Notes under the pieces: model-generated
Seen by the model: the letters and a program-made list of their open reading frames with translations, nothing else
Databases searched by the model: none
What the model was told of the DNA's origin: nothing
Assembly: GCA_963969345.1 (NCBI GenBank)
Contig: OZ017766.1
Coordinates: 11,718,001-11,782,000, forward strand
Source: Turbatrix aceti
Lineage: Eukaryota; Nematoda; Chromadorea; Rhabditida; Panagrolaimidae
Length of the DNA stretch: 64,000 nt
Direction: 5' to 3'
Part shown: in pieces, positions 24,346 through 36,266 of the stretch
How positions within the stretch are numbered: the stretch's first letter is position 1
Layout: each line of letters begins with the position of its first letter
Position numbers and translations under genes: made by a program

Positions 24346-25438
24346 AGACAGACAAATTGTCGCGCACAACAACAACAGACTCGCGCAAGCTACATCTACA
24401 GCTGGGAATATTTATTTTTTTGAACTGGTTTTTTTTGGTCAATTCCACGTCGCCCGTTTCTACTTGTTATACATATTTATATAATCATGTACTAGAAAAC
24501 AAAACGAACACGCTTGCAAACGTGATAGCAGCCAAGTTTCACGTGACTTGTGTCTAAAAACCCCCCAGGGGTGGGGTAGGTTGGGGGGGGGGAAGGGTGA
24601 GTCGAAGGCCACCATCACCACCACCGAGACCGCAGGGCTCAAGGGCGATTGGATTGCATGCAAACATGAAGTTCGTGTACACGGACGTAAATATAAATGG
24701 ATCAATGCGTGACGAGATGGTTTTTTGAGGGGAGGGTGAAGAAAATGTATTTCGAGGGTTGTATTTTTTTCAGGGTTTTTTTTTGAAGACGCATGATGAC
24801 AGGTGTAATTGTAAAAAAAAAAATTATGCAATGTATGAAAAATTGTATTTTTGAAGGTCGAGTTGCGCAATTGGAAAAAAATGCATTTGAAAGAAAAAAA
24901 TTGCAGAAAATTTAATTGAAAAGTGAAAAATCAAAATAAATAAATTTTGTTATTTCACTTTTCCAGAATAATATTTTCTGACGATTTTTTGTTACCTTTC
25001 AGGTCACTTTGTAACGGTTTTATATTACGCTACGTTGCTTTTCTGGATTTTTTTTTCAAGGATACGACTACAATTGCTGACACAAAAAAAAACGCATTAC
25101 ATGTTTTTTTAAAAGCTAAAAAACATTTTTTTTACATTTAAACACAGAACAAATGAAAAAAAAACTTTTCAACAACAAAAAGACGTGGAACAACAAACGA
25201 AAACAAATGCAACGCATTTGAAAAAGAAGCACAAGCTTTGAGCGCGTGCGCACTATGTCTTTCGACTGGAATTTTTCAACCAGTAACGTGCTTTTGTTGT
25301 TTTTCTATCATTTTTTGGTTGTTTTCGGTCGTTTTCTCTCGCGTTGCTATTATTTTTTTTTGTTTTGTGTTCCGGAGAAGCAGATGACCCATACGAAGCT
25401 TTTCAGTAGTATCCCGGCTTTCTGTGACTCTGACAAAC
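24346..25438. other. Intergenic; upstream of the 25,439 gene
   Basis: AT-rich with scattered G-runs near 24580. A TTTCAG at 25401-25406 lies 33 bp before the next start codon and may be a spliced-leader acceptor. The minus-strand open frame at 24460-24870 has no motif and is not called. Confidence 0.4.
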
Positions 25439-28400
25439 ATGGCATCCCTACCCAAACGGGCTCGTAAGGTCAAGCTTAACTTTGATCCTCTATCTGAGAT
25501 GAGATGCTCTATTGTGTCTGACGAACACCTTATCCAGAACCAACAATGCATATCTGGAATGGAAAAGGAAGAAGAATTCGAGATAGAAATTCAGAAGGCA
25601 GCTGAAAGTCAGGCAACCGATACCACACACTTGATCAACGTTCCACAGACGAGATACGATACCAATTTGGTTGTAAGGAGGAAGAGGAGGTCTGCTGCTA
25701 CTGGTGGGTTTTTTTGGAGTAAAATGTATTTTTTTTTGGGTTTTTGAAAAAACAAAAAAATAGCAGTCAAAAAGTGTTGCTTTTAAGAAACGGCACCTGA
25801 AAAGTAATAAAATAGCGTTCTGAAAATGTTACTCTAAAAATCAAACGTAACGAAATAGTGTTCAAAAATTGTTATGCGGCAAAAATAGCGCACAAGAGTG
25901 TAATTAAATAGCGTTCAAAAAACGTTACTCCTCAAATTCTGCGTCCAAAAAGTAATAAAATAGCGTTTAGAAAATGTTACTTTTAAAAAAATGTCCGAAA
26001 AGTTACAAAATCGCGACACAAGAATGTTATTTTCAAAAAAACAGTGCCTAAAGTGTAACAAAGCGCTAAAAAATGTGCAGGGGGTTAAAATTACGTTTTT
26101 TGAAGTTTTTAGCCTAAAAATGGGAAAAAAACTATATATTTTGGTTTTTAGCATCCTGCACACCGTACTACATCATCTCCAATTGGTACAACTCAGATGA
26201 CGACGACGACGACTTCTGCACGGCCAATAAACTGTCCATCTTCACGCTCAGGACTTTCTTCACGTACAAAGCCTGGAATCAGAGGGAAGACATGTTCAAA
26301 AAAATCCCAGGCGTCGATTTTGATCTGTACAACAGGATGGATAATTACTACCGTCTGAAGGAGCACATCGTCAAGCGGAGAATGTTCGATTGCAACGAAA
26401 TTCTCCCACAACTCGAGACAACGGATGTATCCCTCAGACAGACGTATACCTGTTTCCTGTCGAGACCACCAAAAGTTGCAACCCGTCGAAAGACCCAGAT
26501 TGAGACCTACGCGTATTTTGGGGTCGTGGATATCTACCATTACTCACAGATGTTCCAGAAGGCTTTTACCGGAATCATGGGAAAGATACAGTACGAGTTG
26601 CTCGATGTTCAGGGTTATCAGAAGGCGGCGGATGACATGATGCTTTACATCAGCAAATGGTAGGTTTTTTTGGATTTTTTTAAAATAAATAAAAAAAAAT
26701 TTCATTGCAGTTTGAGAAAGACAACGCCTGTGGACTTCTACGCGGACAATGATGATGACAACAATGCTACGGGTCAGAAGGCTATTGATGATGGTGTACT
26801 GTAAGTTTAGGCTTTTTTGGGGTTTTTTATTGATAACATTGCAAAACAATTACAAAAAATGGGAATTGGTAACGATTAGAATACAGTACTTTGTCTTGAA
26901 ACGAAAAAAATAAATTTATTGTTTTTTACGATACTTTTGTTAATTTTTTTCATCCTGAAAATACTAAATCGTATTAGATAAATAGGCTACGTTTTGGATG
27001 CGGTATTTGACGCGTTCAACCGACGCATATTTGGTCTTGAGACGAAAATTCTGCAACCGTATTTTTTTTGATCTGACATAAAAAACTCCTAAAATTATCA
27101 ATTTGACCCTAAAAATATTTTTTTGTCATACTTTGTTTTTTTACAAAAAAAAATTAAAAACGGAAATCGTATTTTTTTACGATTGGGGTACGGTACTTGA
27201 GGCCATGAACCGAATATGTGTTCCTGAGACGAAAATTCTTGCTGAGCGTAAAAATTTATGTTTACGATATTTTTTTGCTTTGAAACAATTTTTATTGGTT
27301 TTGACTCGAAAATTCTGCATTTTCCGTAAAAAATTCATTTTTACCGTATTTTTGCAGGAATTCCATGAATGGCCTGTCCCACAACGGAAACGGTACCGAT
27401 TGCAATGGTGGTTACTATTCGAACGCGGATTCCGACGATGACAGCAACTTGGATGACGACTTTCCGGGCTTTCATTCGGTTCGAAAAGTTATGGAATCCG
27501 AATTCAACCTGTGTACTGTCGATGACTACCTCTGGACGCTGGCCAATGACAGTGGTCTGGGAGCGCTGACTATCAACGAAGCACAAACGAGGTCAAATCT
27601 TGGCTCCCTCGAACTCGAAGACGACAACGACAGCGAAGTCGATGGATCGGATTACGGATATACCCCGGATCTCTTTGATCTCGGCGGAATTACCAAAGTC
27701 AAGCGACCGACAGGTATCGAAAACGAAGCTGCTGGACTGAAGGTCAATGGCACGAAGCAGACTCAACACGAACAAGAAGAAGAAGAAGAGGAAGAAGACG
27801 ACAATGAAGTTGAACTCGGAGGTCCACCGCCGACGAAGCAGACGCCAATCACCGTAAACCTGATTGACAATACCTGTCCGCAGACGGAGACGAATACGTT
27901 TACGAAAAATGGAGCATTCAACGCGGCTGTCAATTTTGTTCTGGCGTGTCTCGATGAGGCTGCTCGACCGATGCCTGAATACGTTGGGCTCGCCGAAGTC
28001 AATGGCATGATCTACCCCTGCGCGCCGCTACCGTATTTTGCATATCACGCGATGCTGGTACAGTTTGCAGAGAATTATTTGCTCGAAGACCGAGGTTTGT
28101 TTTTTTTGAAAATTTGGGTTTTGAGGTGGTTTTTTGGGCCTAAAGTTTCGAACAGTTAAAAAAAAATGATTTAAATACAAAAAAACGAAAATTTTACGTT
28201 ATTTGTTTCTCTCGAAGAGGAGCAACCAAAAAGTAATGGAATATTATCAAAAAGTGTTACTCTGCAAAAACAGCGCATCAGAAAGTAATAAAATAACGTT
28301 CAAAAAACATTACTTTCAAAATGCATCATCTAAAAAGTAACAAGATAGCGTTAAAAAAATGTTATTCCAATAAGTGAGATAAGAAAATATCAAAAAATAG

Positions 28401-30123
28401 TGTTACTCTCCAAATATCGATACGATGTTTTTTTTTTCAAATTTTTATAACAGTATTTTTTTCCAATTTAATTTTTAGTTTTATAACCGTATTTTTTTTC
28501 AAATTTTTTATTTTACGAATCGTTTTTCTGAGCATTGTATTTATTATATTTTTTTCCAATTCACTTTAAAAAAATATTTTTTATGTATTTTTTCCAACAT
28601 CATTTTTCAAAAAAAAAATTTTGTCAATTTTTTTTTCCAATTTTACTTTTCAAATCCCAAATTTTTTTTAAATGAATTTTTGTCAATTTTTTCCAATGTT
28701 ATTTTTCAAATCCCAATTTTTTTCAGACAAACCAACGGCATCCTACGACCCAAAACTCGCCTCCATGACCGGCCAAGAGTTTGCTTCTCGTCTGTACTCC
28801 GCTCTGAAGGACGGTCAGGTCGCGTTGTTCTGCAGCTACGCGTCTCACGCTTCCATGGGCCCAGACTGCTTCATCTGTCCACCCGACGTCCTTCGCGCCC
28901 GTATCCGTGAGGCAGAAAGATTTGTCCCGAAATCGGTGAACATGAAAAATCTCATCCTCGACGCAAATCACCTCAAATTCGACGAAATCAAGTGTGAGAC
29001 GTCTGGTGTGAGGTTCCCGCCTCTCTGGGAGTACAGCGAGGACAATCTCTGGCGCATCGCGGCGACACTCGTCTACAACGGGGCCTACGTCGTGCGGGAT
29101 GGCGTCAAGGTTGTTCTGAGGCTTGGTCCTGAGGGTGTCGTGGAATGCCCTCAGGCGAATGGACTTTCAAATTTTATGGTTGGTTTTTGGGGTTTTTTTT
29201 TTAATTTAAAATTCACTTTTTTTGACATTTTCTTTTTTTTATTATACATTTTTCATAATTTTTTTTAGATAAAAAAATTTTAACAAAAAATAAGAATTAA
29301 AAATTTCTAAAAGTTTTTTTAGAATTTAAAAAAAAAATTTTTTGTTGTAAAAAGTTAAAAAAAATTATTATTTTAGATTTTTTTTAGAAATGTTTTACGC
29401 ATTAATTTTTTTTATAAATACACTTTTGTTTAAAAAAAAAACCATTTTTGTTCGCAACGCCGATAATTTTTTTGTACGATAAATTTTTGTTAATAGTTTT
29501 TCTTTTCGAAATTATTAACTAATTTTTCATATTTTTTTGGACATTTTTATTTGATTTTTTTTGTTATCAAAATTCCATAAAATTTTTTTTGATGCGAAAT
29601 TATTAAAAAAAAATATCTTTAGAAAGTCATCGCCAAAGCCGGACGTGGATTTATGATCGGCTGCAATGGAGCGAAGGTACTGGATGAAAACTACGAAGTC
29701 GTCGACGATCCACAATTTTCTCCAGAAATCTGTCTGCCTTCGATCCCACGCATCGGCGACGACGACGATGACTGCGACTTTGTCGTCGATGAACTCCAGA
29801 TCCTCGATCGTCTCGCCCCCCTTCCCTTCGACGAAACAGATCTCACATTTATGCACGGTGGCATCGATCTCAACCTCGAAAACGAGCCCATCTTTTATAC
29901 CACCCAGCAAATTGAACTCGAATCCTTCAAGGAAAGATCTCAGGCCAAAAAAATGGAATTCATCAAGAATGTCATCGACGATACAAAGGCCCGCGATGTA
30001 TACGACTACGCTGATTGGCAGAAAGACAAGCGAAACAACCTCGCGACCCGTGGCACACGATTTCCCTCGGCTAATCGATGTGCAAAGGCGTACGAAGGTT
30101 TGGTCGTCAAAGAACGCAAATAA
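25439..30123 (+). CDS. Large acidic protein of unknown function
   Basis: Six exons join in phase: 25439-25703, 26152-26659, 26711-26800, 27358-28094, 28727-29178 and 29623-30123, for about 850 residues. The N-terminus is basic (MASLPKRARKVKLNF, VVRRKRRSAA) and could carry nuclear-localisation signals. The rest is rich in Asp and Glu, with runs such as NSDDDDDDF, NADSDDDSNLDDDF, EQEEEEEEEEDDN and RIGDDDDDCDF. Between these lie segments that look folded, for example RTFFTYKAWNQREDMF, FVLACLDEAARPMPEY and EFASRLYSALKDGQVAL. No signal peptide or membrane span is seen. I do not recognise a domain; a nuclear or chromatin protein is a guess from composition. The exon phases and codon usage strongly support a real gene. 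Confidence 0.8.
25755..26080. repeat. Dispersed ~50-nt A-rich repeat (intron 1 of the 25,439 gene)
   Basis: Five to six degenerate units with AGTAATAAAATAGCGTT and AAAAATGTTACTTTTAAA. A second block is in intron 4 at 28200-28400. Confidence 0.75.
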
Positions 30124-30380
30124 CCTGACCTTGGTTTTGCTTGCTGGCTGATTGGTTCATTAATTGTACATGTTGCACTGCAGTGTATTCGGGGAGCACT
30201 TGTATGTATTTTGTTTTTTTTGGCGGCATCGTTATCATTTTGAATGATTTTTTTTGTTATTTTAAATATAAATGAGACCATAGGATTTGGCGGTTTTTTT
30301 CGGAGGGATTTTGTATTGGCAAGAAAATTTAGCGTCGCGACGGAAAAATGACCACATTTTATAAAAATGTAAGAAAAAAA

Positions 30381-32004
30381 TATAAGACGCAGACCTTAAA
30401 AATTTTTTTCTACCTTGGTTTTTTTGAACGTTTTTTCAGTCACGAATTGTGACGTCACAGATTTCAGATTTTTGTGTTTTATGTCAAAATAACGTCTGAG
30501 TTTGGGCCTCGGCGTAAAACAACTCTTTTTTGGTGTTTTTTGAAAACACTTGTTCAAATAACGATATCGAAGGAAAATTGGACAAAAAATGGATTATAAC
30601 ATCCATGCATACGTCATTTCATCGATTTGACGCAATTCGATATATTTTTGATGTATTTGTTATTCTGTACTGGCAGGTATGAATATTTGCTTTTTTCTTG
30701 TTCATAACTCCTATAAATATTCTTTATACGCAAAAATGAAGAAAACCGAACAAAAACAGTCATCACTGTTTTTGCCTGCATCACTGCATCACGAGCAAGG
30801 CGATTTGGCCAACTCCGTCAAATCGCCTTGCGCGTGATGCAGTGATGCGATTTGGCGGAGTTGGCCAAATCGCCCGCTGCGAGAGTACTCGACGCGCACG
30901 CAACCAGAAGTTGAGCGAGCTTTTTTTGCGTTTGTTTTTTGAAAGTGATATCTGTTCGTCGGCATTTTTCGTGTATTCATAGTTGTTTCTTCGTTTTGGC
31001 CTTTTCCAATGTTATTAAGCTCAGTCTGGCGAGTCCAAACCGTTGTTTATCTGAGTTGATTGCTTTACTGCAAAGCTCAGTACATCGCTTCAAAAACATC
31101 AAATTTTTTTATGCATTTTCAATCATTCTGGTTCCAAAAGTGAACGTTTTTGAGTTTTTTGGTTGTTTTGGTTTTCCCGCCGAGTGTAGAGTAGGTCGCA
31201 GTGTTGTATAAACTCAAAAACGTTCACTTTTAGATCCAGAAAAAAATTGATGATTTTGAAGCGATGTACTGAGCTTTGCAGTAAAGCAATCAACTCAGAT
31301 AAACAACGGTTTGGACTCGCCAGACTGAGCTTAATAACATTGGAAAAGGCCAAAACGAAGAAACAACTATGAATACACGAAAAATGCCGACGAACAGATA
31401 TCACTTTCAAAAAACAAACGCAAAAAAAGCTCGCTCAACTTCTGGTTGCGTGCGCGTCGAGTACTCTCGCAGCGGGCGATTTGGCCAAATACGCCAAATC
31501 GCCCAAATCGCATCACTGCATCACGAGCAAGGCCAACTCCGCCAAATCGCCTTGCTCGTGATGCAGTGATGCAGGCAAAAACAGTGATGCCTGCCTGTAT
31601 CACTGTTTTTGTTTCTTTTTGTGTTTTTTGTTCGTTGCAAAGAAGAAAATGAAAATAAAACGCAAGTAAATGAAATGAGCTCCCAGTGTATCAACGAATT
31701 GTACAAAAATAACGTATTAACGTGGCGTTACAAACCATTGTTCGATTTTATCACAATAAATGCGAATTAACTTCTTGCCCAAGTGTCGGCAGGAAAAACG
31801 TTGATTTTTCAGCATTTTACTTCTGTAAAATAGTTCAGAAGTTTTGTAGCCAAAATGACGCAAAAAGGTGAAGTGATTGAAATTTTTGAAGCCATGTAAA
31901 AAAATGTCGTTTTTCATGCGTCAAACTTCTTCTAGAAGTAAAATTCTAAAAATATGCAGAAAAAACCAAAGTACAAAAAAATTTTTAAGGTCTGCGTCTT
32001 ATAT
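30381..32004. mobile_element. Composite inverted-repeat element with internal palindrome
   Basis: Outer ends TATAAGACGCAGACCTTAAA at 30381 and its inverse ending at 32004. Inside, a second pair of long arms (about 30780-31160 and 31210-31600) mirrors itself around 31185 and holds small palindromes of GCATCACTGCATCACGAGC and GCGATTTGGCGGAGTTGGCC. Possible 4-bp target is TATA. No transposase is evident; the mirrored 60-95-codon frames belong to the arms. Confidence 0.75.
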
Positions 32005-32059
32005 GTTGGATATCTGAAAAGTAACATTTTTTAGGACTAATAAATATTATGCTACATAC

Positions 32060-32693
32060 CAGAGATGGCAAAAAAGTGATCTGATGGGTTTGATCGCGTA
32101 CTTTTCACAACCAATTGAAATGAAGTAATGCAAAGTTATAGTGCCAAGGGTAGTAATTACATTTGAGATATTATAATTTGCTTAGCGCATTAATTGGCAT
32201 AATGACGCGCGCCGCAATTAACGTTTTTTAAACTTTAAAAATTTTATTTCTCAAAAACTACTGCACTTTTTGAAACTGATGGCATATCATTCGACTCAGT
32301 TTTTCATGGGCAATTTTTTAAAAATATAAAAAGAAGGGGTCACGGTTTAAAAAAGTGCCAAACTGAAAATGTCAAAATGGCACTTTTTATTTCGGCATTA
32401 TTTTAAATCGTGAACTATCCTTTTTATATTTTTAAAAAATTTCCCATGAAAAACTGAGTCGAATGATATGTCATCCGTTTCTAAAAGTGCAGTAGTTTTT
32501 GAGAAATAAAATTTTTAAAGTTTAAAAAACGTTAATTACGGCGCGCGTCATTATGCCAATTAATGCGCTAAGCAAATTATAATATCTCAAATGTAATTAC
32601 TACCCTTGGCACTATAGCTTTGCATTACTTCATTTCAATTGGTTGTGAAAAGTACGCGATCAAACCCATCAGATCACTTTTTTGCCATCTCTG
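32060..32693. mobile_element. hAT-type fold-back MITE with exact 8-bp target duplication
   Basis: Target duplications CTACATAC at 32052-32059 and 32694-32701. Ends CAGAGATGGCAAAAAAGTGA and its inverse; the two halves are inverse copies along nearly the whole 634 bp, meeting near 32370. Confidence 0.93.
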
Positions 32694-33362
32694 CTACATA
32701 CTACTGCGCTTTTTGCGAGTAACAATTTTTGACGCTATTTTATTACTTTTGAGGCGCTGTTTTTTGCGGCATAACAATTTTTGGGCGTTATAACGCGTTA
32801 TTGTAAATAATTACGTTTTATGCGCTGTTTCTTGAATCTGAAAAATTTTGTAACCTCACTTGTTACATTTTTCGTCTCAGTTTTGTACGGTAAAAAAAAC
32901 AAAATCAGACGGAATTGTAAATGGATCGTAATCTTCCTTTTTTTTTGGTTTTTGATTTTTTTGTTTGCCCAAAAAAAGGAATTTTTTGGGCAAACAAAAA
33001 AATTTTTGGCCCTATTTTATTTCTTCACATTTTGCAAATATAATTTTTAGCGCTTATTTTGTTACTTCAGGCGTAGTTTTCTCACTTTGAATCAAAATCA
33101 GGCCGCCGGCCAGATTTTATGCCTTGCTTTGAATTCGTTCACGCACGGAAATCACAAAAATGATACTCTCACCACGAAATTCAAACGTGCGCAAAAAAAT
33201 GTTGATTTGCCCAGTTTTATGATCCGTTTTTTTATCCGTGAACGTTTTTTTGTCGTTCGTTGATCATTGACCGTGTATCTAACGCTCTACTCGCTTTCTT
33301 TGTCGTCAAAGAAGTCTTGGCTTTCAGCGATTCTTCATTGTATCTTATTTTATAGAACAGTC

Positions 33363-35339
33363 ATGCTATTTGGAACTTCTTGCCGTAAACTTCTGTCTGC
33401 AACTTTGAGAAACGTCGTTATCGCAGGAGGAGGACGCCGTGCATTCCGTCTGACGCCCCAGCAATCGATTGGCATTCCCCTCGTCATCGATAACGATGGA
33501 AGAAGTGAGCGTGTCTACGATATCTACTCTCGGCTACTCAAGGATCGCATTATCTGCGTTATGATGCCAATCGAGGATCACACGGCTGCTGCCATCATTG
33601 CACAGCTACTCTTCCTGCAGAGTGACAGTGCCAAGACACCCATTCACATGTACATAAATTGTCCCGGTGAGTTGGACTATTTTTAGAGTTTTAATGATCG
33701 GAAATTTAGATTTTTGTTGATTTTGAAAGGTTTTTTGTTTTTTTTTGAAAAGATTTTTTTTTAATTTTTGAAGGAACGTATACAATTTTTTTTGCTTTAG
33801 AAAATTTTTTCCCATTTTTCTGCTTTGGTACCAAAAAAGTTCAATTTCTCAGAGCGGAATTTGCCTTTTTTTTACGGGTTTTTGATCGTAAATGTGTGTT
33901 TTCGGAACATTTAAAAAATTTTTTAGATTTTTTTCTTTCATTGGGGACCAAAAAAATAAATTTAGGTCAAATTTAGCATTTTTGAAAATGATTACGATCA
34001 AAAAAACTGAATTCCCAGAACGAAAATAATTTTCGTTGTGATTACATCACATGCGCATTTTTGGTTCCTGAAACGAAATTGACTTTTTCGTTGCAAAACG
34101 ACCGCTTTTTTTAGATTTTTTATTTTTTTTTCAGGCGGTAGTGTAACAGCAGGCCTCGGAATCTACGACACGATGCAGCACATCACGGCACCCGTCGCAA
34201 CGTGGTGCATCGGTCAGGCGTCATCGATGGGATCCCTGCTTCTCGCAGCCGGAGAAAAGGGCCTCCGCACAGCCCTTCCCAACTCTCGCATCATGGTCCA
34301 CCAGCCTTCCGGCGGAGCCCAGGGCACGGCCGAGGATATCCTCATTCGTGCGGAAGAGATCAAACGTCTTCGGCTCCGTCTCAACGAGATTTACTCGTTC
34401 CATACCGGTCAGGATGTCGATAAGATTCACGAAGCGCTGGATCGTGATCGTTTTATGTCGGCGTACGAAGCGAAGAAGTTTGGCATCATCGATCGCATCG
34501 AATCTCACAATGGGTCGATGCCGATTGCTCATGTGAGTATTTTTTGGGGTAGAAATGTTGAAAAAAGTTACGATAGATCTGTAATCTCAAAAAAGGAGCG
34601 TATGCGCATCGCGGATTCTCGGAGCGAAAATTGTTTTCGTGGCGAGACTCCACGATGTACATGGGTCTCTAAACGAAAGTACCACTTTTTTTCGTTGCGA
34701 GACATCTTCTCGTGCTTTTGGATGTTTTTTCGTTTCGGGACCATCCTTATCATTTTATGGATAATAAAAAATGATTTTTGAATCTTGAATTTTCATTTTT
34801 TGTTTATTCTTTGTCCCTTTCCCCAATTCCGGAACCCACGATCTTTTTTTTTATTCCATCTTTTGTGCGTGTAGTGATAACCGGAGAACAGTCTAGTCTA
34901 GACAGACAGAAAACTCTAACAGCAATGTATCGTTCCTAGCGTTGGAGGTTCTTATCATCACCCCTGATACCTTCTCTAGGTAGGCCCGTTGGACGTTGGT
35001 TGTGCATTGGGACACCATTCGACGTGGTTAATTTTTGACTGGCTCATATCAACTCCAAAAAAGCTGCAAGTTAATGTTGAGCGTCGATTTTGTCGATTTT
35101 TACTTACGTTTTTGGTGCTGCATGTTTTTGATTTCAAGATTTTATGCCGTTTCATTTGCACGTAAGATGCATAACAGCTGATTTTACTAAATCCTGTGCT
35201 ATTATGCATCCTTATCTGCAAATGAATCGATAAAATGCGAAATTTGGAAAAAAAATTATCTGGGAATTAATTGGCTTTATAAAAGTGGATTGTGAGTTTT
35301 TTGGTGATGAAAGTTTTTTTTCGTTTGCAGGACGTCTAA
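33363..35339 (+). CDS. clpp-1: Mitochondrial ClpP protease
   Basis: ClpP is the serine peptidase of the mitochondrial matrix ClpXP complex. Exons 33363-33666, 34135-34532 and a proposed tiny last exon 35331-35339 give about 236 residues. The N-terminus ([19 protein letters not shown]) is a basic, hydroxylated mitochondrial presequence. The catalytic triad is visible: Ser132 in GQASSMGS, His157 in [11 protein letters not shown] and the Asp in [28 protein letters not shown] is the family oxyanion-region block. The start is set by an acceptor-like TTATAG at 33350-33355, eight bases ahead of the ATG. The last exon (GAC GTC TAA after TTTGCAG) is the only weak part; read-through of the donor at 34533 would give a different tail. 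Confidence 0.95.
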
Positions 35340-35609
35340 TTAGGCTATTGGTAATTTGTTACGTGATTTTACGTGTCATGGACGTGTCAAGTGGACTGCC
35401 GTCGACGACTTCCGCTGATATTTGGTGGCGATCATGATTTCGTACTGCGTCAAGAAATGTTTCAGATTTATTGTGTAATAAATAATGGTTGGAAATCTGA
35501 TGTGTTATAGGACATTTTTTTTGCGAAAATTTTTTTTCTTAAAAAAATGACGCTGAGAGAGAACTCGCACTTTTGCGCTCTGGGCTGATAAACTGAGATT
35601 CGCGAGGGG

Positions 35610-35753
35610 GGGAAGGGCTGTGCAGAGGCCCTTTTCTCCGGCTGCGAGGAGCAGGGATCCCATCGATGACGCCTGACCGATGCACCACGTTGCGACGGGT
35701 GCCGTTATGTGCTGCATCGTGTCGTAGATTCCGAGACCTGCTGTTACGCTACA
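35610..35753 (-). pseudogene. Inverted fragment of ClpP exon 2
   Basis: About 144 bp are the reverse complement of the first part of ClpP exon 2 (34137-34280), from [10 protein letters not shown] through [17 protein letters not shown] to TALP, with a few substitutions. It lacks the His and Asp regions and runs into unrelated sequence, so it is a non-functional partial copy lying 270 bp beyond its parent in the opposite orientation. Confidence 0.9.
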
Positions 35754-36266
35754 GTCGCATCCAATCGAACGGGAGCTCTATCGCGCCCCTCGCCCGACCG
35801 TTTGCACCCCCTCCGAGCTTTTTAGGCGTCCTATTAACAATAAGTGGGAAAGCTGCCTCATATCGTCTCCAAATTTAAAGGGTCAGTCTTCGGCTGATCG
35901 TTCCATTCGAGTTTGAGATTGAGTCTGAGTTTACAAGTCAGTTGTTGTTGTTGTTGTTACCATCGAATAAACTTGTGTGGTCAACCCTCAACTCGCTCCG
36001 TAGCTTCGGCCTACATCGGGTTAGGCGAAGCAATTCAATCATCCCTCGTCGACGGCAAGGCCTTTGAGCTACCCGCTTCGAGGAATCGTAGGCTCCCTGA
36101 ACGGAAGAGCCCGTGAGCCGCCCTTCATTGAAGCCGTTCATCACTCCCGGCAAGGCCTTATGTTAGAGTCGACCGGTGAAGCATTCATCCGTCCGGCAGC
36201 GTCTACGCACCGCGACGTCATCTTCTCCTGTCCAGTAGCCGGTCGGTGCTGCGACACTGCCGCCTG
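35754..36266. other. GC-rich segment of unknown origin
   Basis: This stretch is markedly richer in GC than the flanking non-coding DNA and has an abrupt AT-rich boundary at about 36266. It contains a GTT microsatellite (35941-35957), an AATAAA at 35966 and motifs such as GCTTCGGCCTACATCGGGTT. It has no long open frame. A solo LTR or other retroelement remnant is possible but not shown. Confidence 0.4.

Noticed and set aside
24460..24870. Minus-strand frame of 136 codons
   Set aside because: His/Pro-rich low-complexity translation of repeats, without splice sites or a family match.
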